Origin: Blasia pusilla
Lineage: Eukaryota > Marchantiophyta > Marchantiopsida > Blasiales
Reading direction: 5' to 3'
DNA: 64,000 nucleotides
Assembly (NCBI GenBank): GCA_050084515.1
Contig: CM114271.1
Span: 18,600,001-18,664,000, forward strand
Positions 13,501-25,500 of this stretch are shown in pieces. Position numbers and translations under genes: made by a program. Positions within the stretch are counted from its first letter, which is position 1. Each line of letters opens with the position of its first letter. The notes below the pieces were generated by a model, which made no database searches, was not told the DNA's origin, and worked only from the letters and a program-made list of their open reading frames with translations.

Positions 13501-16500
13501 CAGAGTGCTCACCCACAGTGAACACGACTGAGTTCAGCGACATCCTACATCAATGTTGCAGAAAAGTCCTACCTTTCCAACTGTCTGGAGGCAAACACAT
13601 TAGATCCACTTCTACGTTCTTCTCCCAACCCTGGTTTGACAAGGACTGCAAAGAGGCCCGCAGGGAGCTGAATCACCGGCTGAGGGAGGATCCACACTCT
13701 GCACACACTCGATTGTTGCAGAAAACTTACAAACCATTGGTATGTAGGAAGAAACACAAATACATTGCCATCAAGATCACAGAGTTCACAGAACAGATGA
13801 AATACCAATCGGCCAAATTCTGGAGAATACTCAGGAATAGACAGAACATCATTCCACTCCAGGATCTACAGATCTGGACCACATATGGTACCCAATTTTA
13901 CCACTCCAACACTGCCGCTCCCACCGACCCCTGGCCGAATGGGCTTCAGGGTCTACCGGACCTCTTCACCATTGACGATGTCACATCAGGAATCAGAAGG
14001 CTACATAACAAACCAGAGGATGTCCTTGGGTGCCAGGCTCAAATGTTCAAATTCGCAAGTGAGGCAATTGGCCCAACCCTCACCAGAATGTTCAATACTG
14101 CAGTTCAACAGGCTTCCCACCAGAATGGCAAATGAATACGATCTACCCACTCTTCAAGGCTGGAGACCCAATGATACCATCCAACTACAGAACGATCATG
14201 GTGAGCTCCCTCATGGCCAAGTTGTATGGGCTACTGCTGGAAAGGAAAATCAGCGACTGGGCTGAAGCAAAGAAGGTGCGAGCCAGAGGACAAGCAGGTT
14301 TCCGACACTCACATAGCACCCTGGATCACCTTCTCACACTCGGGGTACTTACTGATTGAAGAAACTTCCAAGTCGAGAATTGGTCACAAGCCCGGTAAAT
14401 TGTTCTGCTGTTTTGTAGACTTCAAGAAGGCCTTTGACACAGTCCCAAGGGCGCTCCTTTGGAAACGACTTGAAGAGTTGGGTGTCCCACCACAACAACT
14501 TACAGCAATCAAGGTCTTATATGCTCAGGTGTTTGCACAGATTGCCACTAAAAGGGGCAGATCTGAAACTTTATCTTCCAACACCGGATTCAAACAAGGA
14601 TACCCCCTCTCACCTACATTGTTTGGGCTCTACATTGACGAACTTGAAGAGGTGCTTTCTGGAGTGAATGGAGATCCACCAGAGCTAGCACAATGGCTCA
14701 TCCCCCTGCTCCTGTATGCAGATGATATAGTTCTGATGTCTAGAACAGCACATGGGCTCCAACTTTACCTGAATGCACTTTCAAGCTTCTGCAACAAATC
14801 TGGCATGGAAGTCAACTTGCTGAAAACGAAGATGATGATCTTTGGATCACAGCTCCCTACGGCGCAGCGGTCACACACTTTCACCTTCAGCCAGGGAAAT
14901 GAGAAGGGAGATCATTGAGATTGTGGGTGAGTACATATACCTGGGGGTGCAACTCAAACCCAACAACCAATGGAGAGCCAATGGGAGTCGCAACAAGATC
15001 AATGCAGGCTTGAGGAGTCTACAGCTGCTACAATTTAATTGCAGAAGAATGGAAGTCTGGCATATTCCACAGAAACTCCATCTCTTCAAAGCCCTGGTGA
15101 TCCGAGCCACACTCTATGCATCTGAAGTGTGGGGCCCCAGCTCCAAGGCTTGGCCCCAGGGCCTTGAGCCCCCCCAGAAACTCTTCATGTGTCAGAGTCT
15201 GGGCATTAGGAAAACCACTCCCCACGACATTCTATTGGCTGAGTTTGGGGAGGTACCAATGGAGATCCATGCTGTTAAAAATCTGATCACATTTCTCCAA
15301 CACCTTGAGGATATCTGTGAGGATGATCCCAATCGTCTATCTGCCAGGGTCTACGTGGTTCAAAAGTAGTGCCACCCTTGGGGCTAAAAATTGGTACTAT
15401 GACTGCACAGAGTGGCTCATGTAATGGGGAATATCCATCGGTGACCTGCCTACGGCCACCCACCAGGACCTTGCTGAACAATTACACGATAATTACATTG
15501 CCATCAACTGGGGCCGACACCAGCGTCTCTGGGAAAGCAGAGGGAATTCCTCTCACAAAAATGGTGAAAGAATGAGGCGCTACCACACCTTCATGAACAA
15601 CTGCAGATCCATGCAGCAAGCCTCCTACATCTGTGCCCCCATTCCCACTAAGTTACGTCATACATTATCGAGATTCAGATGTGGCTCTACTGACCTGGAG
15701 ACTGAGAAAGGAAAATTCTCACAGAAGAAAAGGGAGGACAGATTATGTAGATTTTGCAAATCGGGGCTTGTTGATGATGAACATCACTACCTCTTCGACT
15801 GCACCTTTCACGATCACATTAGGCTTGACTTCCTGAATCTCTTTGTTCACCGAGCTCCCAGGGTCCTCCCGTTCATGACTAGGCAGAATCAGACTCAGGT
15901 TGCTAAATTCTTGCATAGTTGTGTGAAGACCAGGGACACTCACCTGGCTCTGAGGACCCCTTAGGCCATCGCGGGTGCTTGCTCTCCCTCCAAATTTGTT
16001 GTTAAGTCTCAATACTAAGTCCCATGGCAACTAGTGGACAATAAATCTATTCATTCATTCCTTGATTGAATCTTTGATTACCACCTGTATAGAGTGCTGT
16101 TGATGACTCAGCACTCCCATCCATACTCTTCATATGAGTTTCCTCTTGCAACAATTGAGGAATGAGAGCTGTCATGGTCAAATTGGGCTGGACCCTAATA
16201 GAAATAAAAAAACCTCTGTAACTTTGAGGTATGCTTTGCATTAGATCTACAACCTTTTCTTCTTCACTGATGACAGCCCCAGCAGGTGTCAGTTGATCCA
16301 GAATGGATGTCAAGCGATGAATGTGTTTTAGTACACTTTCACCCTCTCTCATCTTGATTGTTGACAACTGATTTTTTAGATACATCTGTGTTAACTGGGT
16401 CCTTTTGCTCGAAAAGATTGGTCATTCTCTTCCAGGCATCAGCAGATCTTGAACAATCAAATCAGTTCTCGAGCGAGTTTGAATGACAGAGGAGACAAGA

Positions 16501-19500
16501 CTATCTTTCTTGATCCATAGAGCTGCTGCAGCAGGTTCTAGGGGTTTCGGTTCTGCTCCCTCTGCCATCTCCATAAGTGCTTCAGATCTGAGAACCAATA
16601 TCATTCTCTGTTTCCAGACTTGAAAATAAGTTCCATCGAACTTAGGAATATCTGAAGCTCTAAGATGGGCCATTTCTTGTTGACAAGTTTCTCCTGGTCT
16701 TCCTCTCAATCTCTATGCCCTCAATTGGAGTAAGATTTCAAGCACATAAAAGCACACCCACTTTGGGTGCCTGCTTGATTTCTTTCGCCAGTCACACAGA
16801 TGTCCTTCTATAAAAACACAATGCTTCTTGGACACTCTTCTAAGACAGAACTGATCAGGCACTGCTTTTCATGACTGGTCACGGGTCCCCTATGGACTCG
16901 TTACTGCAGATATTCTTAATCCTTACTCCGAAGTTCTACCACATACCAGCTAGTATGTAGGGAGGATCCTTAATCCTATCCTGCCAATCGCTCTGATGCC
17001 ATGTTGAACATTAAGAGGACTCTAGACTGACCTTTAATTGCAGAGAAATAGTAAGCGAGCCAATAGAACAGCATGCTTCTGTAAGGAATGTGATCTGCAG
17101 CAAAGCGTGGATCATAGTTGCTCTTCAAATGCACAGGGCCCTCTATTGTGCCCTTCCTACAACAGAAATCGTGTCCTAACTAAAGAAAATGCAATTCACG
17201 TCCAGGAGTGCTGAGTCACTGACAAGTGACACCTGTTCACTGACACATTAGAGGTGAGTCACAAGAATTACCTGCCTATCCTATTATACCTGCAGAGGTG
17301 GCTAGGCATGGTGTCAATAGAGGAAGGTCCCTGGTAATCAGCTGCTTGCTGGTATCTAACAATGAGTAGGTGGCTTCTGGGTCAAATGGGTTTTTATCTT
17401 TTAGGTGGATTTGTGCAGTCTGCTATCTCTAGTCAGATATCTAGATTATTGTAGAACATTGAGATTCCTAGGGCGGTATTAGCTCCTATTTTGTGTTACT
17501 TGTCTTGCATGATTTGGGGTACCTAGGTAAAGCAGTCCTAATTTCTAGTTCCATGGCTGTATTGACTTTCCATCATTGCAAGTGAGTGATGTCATTGATT
17601 CCCTCCTAGCCTAGAGCTAAAACATTTGCCAGAAGCTCAAACAGTTTTCTTATCAGCATGGAAGAGTAAGTACCCTTACCTGAAGAAGATCATTGAAGAG
17701 AATTAACATTTTCTAATCAGTAAGAGTGTGGAACTTATAACAGCCCAATTTCATTTCAGATCCTTTGTTCTCCTCTCATTCCTTCTCTTTGTTTTATTTG
17801 TTTCTCTTGGTTGACTCTTGGAAGCTAGGCAGGGACATGTTGTTTGGTCAGCACTCACACTATATGAGAGTGTCTCCCTCCTCTCATATGGTACCTTCTT
17901 CACTTCTTCCTCTCTCTACACCCACCTCAGTCTCAAGCACCGTCCAACCAGGGCGTGGGGTCCATGGTTGCAAGGCTACGATTGACACTACTGAATGAGT
18001 AGAGTCTTTGTTTTGTTTGTACTTGATAACCAAAATGCGGTGCTTTCTTAAGGTCTTTGCTGCCGCATGATCGGTTTCTGTTCAGCCATGTCAATTCTCC
18101 TGGGATAGATGAGCATTGACTTCTGTTTGGCCAAGGTTTAGTAACTAGTAATAGCAGCACACGTTCTCTATCTTCGGTCTCTCTTCCAGTTTCTCTTTTT
18201 GGCCTAGACTTCCCTACAGGTACCTGCTCAGATTCCTTCTTATATCTCTGTACTGTTGGTACTGCGTGGTATCCAACAAGTCAGAGTTTGTGTGCAGTAA
18301 TGGAAACTCGAAATTCAGGGAGACAGTATTGCAATCCCCTGAGCCTACTGTCACGGGATGGTGAAGTGGAAGCAAAAGAAATGGTTATCAACTATCACTG
18401 GGTGGTTGTTGATGAAGGGCTGTGGAAGAAGACAGAAACTAGTACCCTGTCCGGATGCATTTAGTCAGATGTCTCAAATTTCCGGATCGAATTTTGCATG
18501 TTCTTTGCACTGATCTCGACCTGGGTGGTCAGCGACCTCCTGTTCTCCTATAGACTCTAAAATCAACACGCAGATTCTGTAATGCATGAGACTTGTATGG
18601 TTTTTGAATACGATGCTGATTTTTCACTGTTTTTGGATGCATGCCTACGTCAAGCATTTAATCTCTGTCATCTCTTCTTCTTTGATTCTTGGTTTATATT
18701 TATTGCACTCTCTTGTGAACTGGTTTTTATGGCTGAAAGTCTTGTTTGAACTCGACTCAATCTGTGCTTTTGACACGTTTGGAATTGCAGGATCATGAGT
18801 TCTTGAGTAAATTTGATTGGGAAGCAATGATAGTGGATGAGGGCCATCGCTGGAAGATGATGAAACCGTACCCTCCCTTGGAATACACTCCAACATTTCG
18901 ACTTATTGTGGTGAATGATCTATCTAAGGTTGTAAGCTGGTTCCTCGTTTGGGCCCTGGAGTATTAACTCTATCTGTTGTACGGGTATTTTGATAGTTCT
19001 AGTTTGTGATTGTGACATAGATGTAAGGAAAATTACAAGGATTTTTTTTGAAGGTTTGTATGTCAATCAGTATGGAATTCAGTATATATATTTGAAGATC
19101 ATAGTGTAATCCATCTAGTTATTTTACTTCACTTCTTTGATATAATTTATGTGATTCATGGAATATTTTGCCTCCAATAGTTTCTGATTAAAGTTTAGTC
19201 AAAATTTGACATGATGAAGGCTTGATTTGACAACTATGAGTTAACAGTCGTGAAAGTTCACAAACCGAGTCTTGAAAGTAATTTTGAATCATTTAAAAGA
19301 AATTTGAGATCCATAATCTACTGGTTAAGTTTGTGAAGGATCATAGGACTTAGGCAGAAAGTATGAATAATGGAGATTGTGGAAGGGATTTAAGAACCTA
19401 ATTCTCTTTTCCTGGGTTGGATCTTGCAGTTCAATGTGGAGGAGTTGCAACAAATCCTTCATTTTGTTGATTCTCAAAACTCATCTCAAGGTTCAGATAT

Positions 19501-22500
19501 TCAAGAACATCTGAAGGAGCTGATGAGAATGGTCAACTCACCTACTTGAGAGAAAAGCTGACCACGAATACAGTGACGGACTGCAATCTTGAAGAGTCAT
19601 CAAGACTGGAGTTGAAAGAGCACTGGGTTGCAGGGCATATGACGCCTATTCAAGTGCATCTGTACTGTAACACCTTGACAAAACATTTCAACGTGTTGCA
19701 TTCTGGTCGTATGCGCTCTGATCAGGACTCCTTCTCAGTGCAGGATGTGGTTTCGGAAGTTCGGCAGGTATGCTATCATGAACTTAGCACAACCACCTTG
19801 AGGAGAGATTCTTGTATGTTCCTGTATCTGCTTTGGAAGTTTGTAGAAGTGCTGCCCATAATATGACAATCTAATACCAGAATCCTGCCAAATTGTTTAC
19901 TGGAGACATGTCGGGTCATAGAGATACTTCGCTAAACAAATTTGCTTTATGTTACAATCCTGTGTGCACGAGTTTACTCACATCTTCTCTTTGCGAGTAA
20001 CAGGTTTGTGAAATCTTGGAGGTATGGGTTCTCTCCTGACAGTGGCATTATTGGGTGTTTATCCAGTGTTGCAATCATCCGTATTTGGTGGATACGAGTT
20101 TGCAAGAGTCTATCAAGCAGGAGCTTGGACCCTCCGAGTCATTATTAGATGCAGGAATTGAATTAAGTGGGAAGTTCAAAATCCTACATTTAATACTTTC
20201 TCAGTTGCATGCTGAAGGTCGTCGAGTCATTGTTCTCTGTCAGGTAATAATATCACTCTGTCCGGAGCATGTGGGCTTCTAGGAGTCATCCTGGAAGTTT
20301 TGATAATTCCAGCTTTGTTTCATTTCCCAGTTTGGGACTTTGTCTTTTTTTTCCCTGAGGATGTTTCCAACTGCTTCATCTTTTGATGATATGCTGCTTC
20401 TACACTTTGTAAAAGGATTTTAATCTATTCTCTGGTCCATTTTCTAGTAGACTTATAGCATGCTTTTCCTGTGGTTAGTATAATGAAACGTTAAAAGTTG
20501 AAGAGATTTCACATTTATTTTCCACAAACAGCTCTTCTTTGTACACTATCGTGCATTCACATTTTGCAGAAGAGGTATGACAGAAAGATGCATGTAATCA
20601 CAGCTGCATTTGTGAAGGGCAGTTTTTGATCTTGGGGGGCGGGCGGTGTTGGTTGGGCCTGTGCAGATGGCAGTACAGCTGTACTATCTTGATGACTATA
20701 TGAGGCAAAAATTTAGTTCTGACACTTACGAGCTAGTTGATTCTCGATTTTCTAGCATGAAGAAAAATGCTTCAGCTCAAAAGTTCAACGCAAAAGACTC
20801 ATCACGTTTTTGTTTTATTGTAAGGACTGGTGCCTCAGGAATTAGTCTGAAAGTCAAAGAGACAGATGCTGTCATTATTTATGACAGCGATCTGAATCCA
20901 TCAAATGACACACAGTATCTCAGAAAGTTACTTTGTAAAATGCATGGAGAGCTTCAGGTTTACAGACTTTACACCCCTTTAACTGTGGAGGAGGCATCTG
21001 TGGTCTACTTCCGTGAAAAGAGACTGGAGCCTGATAACTTCTTGAAATCTATATCAGCAAAATATTGCCAACAACTCCTGAGGTGGAAAGTGAAGGAGTT
21101 GCTTGAGGTTGATGGTACCTACTCAGCTAAGACAGCGTCATTGAAAAGAGAGCAGAAGAATGAATCTAGTAAGATGAAGGTAGACCACGCTGATGAGCTG
21201 GTAAAGAAAATATTGAAAGGGACAAATGGCGAGGATGCAGAAACCAAGTTCCCAACAGAAGATGTTATGCCTGAAGAGGAAGGAGAATATTTGAAAGACT
21301 TTTGGTCCGTTTTGCTCAGGGACAGATACGCAGACTGGCAAGCTCGTGAGAAGTTAATAAACACAGGAAAAGGTTTGAGAGCAAGGAAGAAAGTGCAGTA
21401 CAGTGAAGACATACTTGCACTGGCCTCTTATGTGGTTGTAGATGAGGAGAGTAAAAAAAGAAGGAAGAAGTCTACTGTTGTGGAACCAGGCCATTTCTTG
21501 GGACTCAGAGAAAAGACTAGGAATTCCTCATTGCAGTCATCACCATCAACACCGGGACGAGTGGAGAACTCTCAAGGAGACAGGGTTTCGCAGGGAAATA
21601 TCATTTCACCAAGAGCCAGCAATGAGTCGAAAGTTTTAGAGACTCCAAAGGAAAAGTCTATCCCTAGTCATGGAGGAGTGGCTGGGGACATCCAAGGTGA
21701 GCACCTTACAACTGAGGTGGCTGTGACTGCAGACAACCAGAAGAAGAACCCTCATGAACCTATTGTAAGGGCAACTACAAATAGAACTCAGGCTGAGATT
21801 CGCACGAAGCCTGCTTCAAGTGGGAGCATGTCAGGTTCTAAGGCTGAAGAGGGAAGGAGATTGCGCAATCAGCAGCAGCAATTACTGCTGAGCATGAGGC
21901 CAATGTTAAGTCAAATTTGCGAGGACCTTGAAGTTCCGGTGTGTACTAAACAACTTCAATGGGTTGTGATCTCAAATTTTCAGCATGAATATGTCTTTCT
22001 TGCTTTCTGGGACGTGGCCAGTGTTACATGAACTGAAGCGTCCTCAGTTTTAATTAGCTCGAGGAGTTCGATTGTTGAAATCTTAGGAAGTCAATATGTT
22101 CATTTTCCTGACGATTGTTATGATGTCTATCTAAAATGTGATTGTTTTGTGCTCTCAGGCAAGTGTTGCAAGCCATGCTCAAGAACTGTTGATTTATGTT
22201 ATGAACCACTTCCGCATGCCCCGAGAACCTAGAGAATTGGTTGTCATGGTGGCAATCTCTTTGGTATGTATCTTCCTGCGAACTCTCTCTTGGTTTTGAT
22301 ATGGTTTCAGCCAAACAACTTGTTAAACCAAATTTCCTTTCATGATATCCTTCACTTCTTTTGATCGCTGTACTTGTGAGTTGACCACTGGATATTGTTA
22401 AGCTATCTTACTTTCTGCCACTATTGAATTGCTGTCTGTATATCTGCCAAGCAAAGGTCTTCATGGAATGAATAAACAGTGCTAATTTTTAGAAATGCGC

Positions 22501-25500
22501 AGTCTTATAATATTACTACTCATGATCTGTTTGGACTGTGGTTGCAGTGCCTGGTTGCAGGGCTTCGCCTCAAGTATGATATGCAAAACTTCGCTTGTTT
22601 GTCTAAAGTGGCAGAGAAGATGAAGTTGGAATTAAAGAAAGATGATTTTCCACCCGTCTACGAGCGAGTAGAAGGTCTGTGCAAAGTTTGTCCACCACCT
22701 CCTCTCCCAACAGAGATTCGAGCAGGTCAAGAAAAGGTTTCTCAAGTGGACGTCGTTGATATTGGGACTGTTGCTCAATTAACTGGGTTACTTCCTGAAC
22801 AATCTCCACCAAGACATCTTACTGAGGAGGCCCTTGAGCAGCCTGAAATTCTTGATGATAAATCAGAGCCTGAAACTGGATTTGTCACACAAAGTATTCA
22901 AAATGGAGTGTTGCCAGATAGTCCAGAGGGTCCTCCCCATAAACCAGACAATTTACTAAGCTCTGAGTCAACACAAAGCCACGTAGAGCAAAGGCAAGGT
23001 GTGGACGTGGAACCTGAACCAACCCCGATAATTTCAACTGAACCTGGAAGATCAGAGGATCACGTGATGCCATTGGAAGCTCAATCTCCCCAGAACAAGC
23101 AAGTTCGAGCTGTAAATGATCCACAGGAGCAGGCTGTGGCTGTGGACTCTGCAATTCAGGGAGAAATTCAGGAGACAATATCTCAAAGAGACCAGGAGCA
23201 GATTCGCACTCGATTGAAATTAGATAAGGAAAAAATTTTCCAGACTCTGATGAGCAAGCAAAAGGTGGAGGTTTCTGATTTCCATGAAATGCGACAGAAA
23301 GAAAGGGAGGCTGTCCTGAAGCGACATCAGGACAAATTAACTAGCATACTGACAATGAATTTGAGTTCTGGTAGAAAAGAGGAGCTGTTGAGGCTTCAAG
23401 GAGACACACAGACTGCTGATATGAAATTGTTTGATCGGGGAATGAATGAACAACATCAGGTGCTTATTAGCAGACAGAGAGAAGCACGCGATAAATTAAA
23501 CTCTCTCTACAGTAAGTTGTTGCTTCAGGTTGTGAACGGAGCAACTCCTGATCTCTTGACAGAGGCTAGGACCGTTTTACCGAACATGGTGCCTAATTCG
23601 GTAGGAACGACTTCTCCAGAAATTTTGGGACAGGAAAGTATCCAGGCTGGTCAGGCTTCTTCATCTTCTCAGGTGCAGCAGACTCCAGAGATGCCTGCTG
23701 TTTCAAGAGAAGTTGTGATTGAGAAAGAGCCTCCACAGTCTCAACCACTACTGCAGACTCAGTGTCAAATGCAAACTCAACCTTCTTCACAATCAGTTCA
23801 TTCAACCCAGCATAGAGGCCTTCCTCAACAAGTCACTCACGTTCAGCAGAATTTGAACTACTCACAAGCACAGGGCCATATACCGCTAGGTCAAGTACCA
23901 GTTCAAACACCACAGATTCAACGACCACTGTTTCCGAGATCCCAAGTTCAGTCGCATCAACAAGAAAGTTCACAGCCGCCTCTGTATTCTCAAAGTGAGA
24001 TTCCAGCCTCATCACATGTTGGTGCAGTAGGTGAATCAAATCCATCCCTGAACTTTCATCATGGAGGAAGGCTGCAGGGAATAACTGATCAACGAATGGT
24101 CCAGCCTTCAGCTCCACAATCAAGAGGTTCCCAAATTCGAAGACCGCACCAATCCACAGCAGCACGCTCAACAACTTGTCCTACACCTTCCTGTGGTCAA
24201 GTCCTGCCAAATCACTCACGATTACAACCCCAGCATCAGCAGCAAATAAGTACCCAGGGAATGTACTTAGTGAATCCTGCCTTATCTGCGGGAGTGACTC
24301 CTGTCCTTACTCAGGTCAGACCGAACATGGTTTTGCATAATTCATCCACACTGGGACATTTTGGAATGTCTTTATCGCAAAATCAGCTGGGCCCTGATCC
24401 CCTTGCACATGAAGAGCATCGGTTAAGGAAGGAGCAGGACAAAGTGAAGCTAACATTTGAGGAGGAGGTAATTCCTTTGTTTTTATTTCGTACCTCTTCC
24501 ACCCAGGGAGAGGAGGTTGATTATCCATACTTGAGGAGCATGACCTGCTTATTATTATTAGTATCTTCTCTTCAAGTGAATCTGAAGATAATACAGCTTT
24601 CTTCTCTTCACCGGACTTGCAGATTTCTGTCCAAATGTCTTCATTGGGAATGAGGGTCGTCTTCTTCTGCTTGTCAGAGGCGTGAAAGTTATTCATGCAG
24701 TGTGTCAAGTCAAATGAACTTGACCACTCTTAAAAGGAGTGCACTTCACATTATAAGAGAGTACTTTGTGTAATTGTTGTCATGCAGACTGCTGCAGTCA
24801 AGGTGATGTATGAGAAAGAGGCAGAGGAGTTGCGGAAAAAGTTTGAAGCAATTTTGCAGGACAAGCACCGGACTATGGAGCAGAAAACGTCAACATTGCA
24901 GAGAAACCTAGAAAAGGTGGAGCGAAATCGTCGGTTGGCAGAGGCTCTGAAGTTGAGATCATCTTTGGATGCACCTCCAGCAAGAGCACTAGCTAGTAAG
25001 TTTCAGCGTCTCATTATGTTTCAGTGTTTCACTGATGGTGACCAGTAGTCCAGTTGAATATATTAGTCTTCTTGGGTGCAAGGAGATGGATGGTTATCTT
25101 GAAATCCAAGTAGTTATTTCATCTCGCACCACCATTGTTGTCTTTTTTTTGACAAGATTTTTTGAGGGACACTTAAAATTTTTTCTTTTATGCTAGAAAT
25201 AAATCAAACGTCATTTCAGAGCGATGTGACTCTTGTCTAATGTTGTGCATGCTCTACTCAGGCAGCAAACTAAAGTATAGCTGCTGCTTTTTCTACAGAT
25301 CAAGGTCCTGCAGAAGCTGCTACAGGAAGTGGGCAGGTTGGCCACCCTACCTCTGGAGCAGCTGTTCAACATGGCCGTATGCTCTTGCAAGCTCACCATC
25401 AAGGCAGCATAGCAGCAGGTCGGAATGGTGTAGCTCAAAATTTGGAGGCTCTCTCCAGAGGGGGAGATGTAGGTAGTTCATCGGGGGGGGCAGCCCTTTC

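Larger units (their letters stand above)
10687..16062 (+). mobile_element. LINE (non-LTR retrotransposon) nested inside the Copia gag
   Basis: A near full-length LINE of about 5.4 kb in the same strand as the host gene. It has a 5' untranslated region with repeated monomers, an ORF1 with coiled coil and RNA-binding-like domain, and an ORF2 with apurinic-type endonuclease, reverse transcriptase and a C-terminal CCHC-like knuckle. The 3' end is AATAAATCTATTCATTCATTC, a short ATTC-repeat tail instead of poly(A). Exact ends are estimated from where Copia gag stops and resumes, and I could not identify a target duplication. Clade not determined. Several frameshifts make it inactive. Confidence 0.85.
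6953..17366 (-). mobile_element. Ty1/Copia LTR retrotransposon, inserted antisense in a MOM1-like intron
   Basis: A complete but defective Copia element. Its two 360-base LTRs (6958-7317 and 17002-17361) are flanked by a perfect five-base target duplication, ATGAG (6953-6957 and 17362-17366). I count about 33 differences between the LTRs, near 91% identity, so the insertion is old. Coding order on the minus strand is gag, zinc knuckle, protease, integrase, RT, RNase H, as in Copia. A LINE interrupts gag. The host intron appears to have been about 2 kb before insertion. Confidence 0.93.

Noticed and set aside
22885-23178. CRISPR-like or direct-repeat array in the Q-rich part of the MOM1-like gene
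   Set aside because: Repetition reflects CAG/CAA-rich codons in a low-complexity protein; there are no spaced identical repeats.
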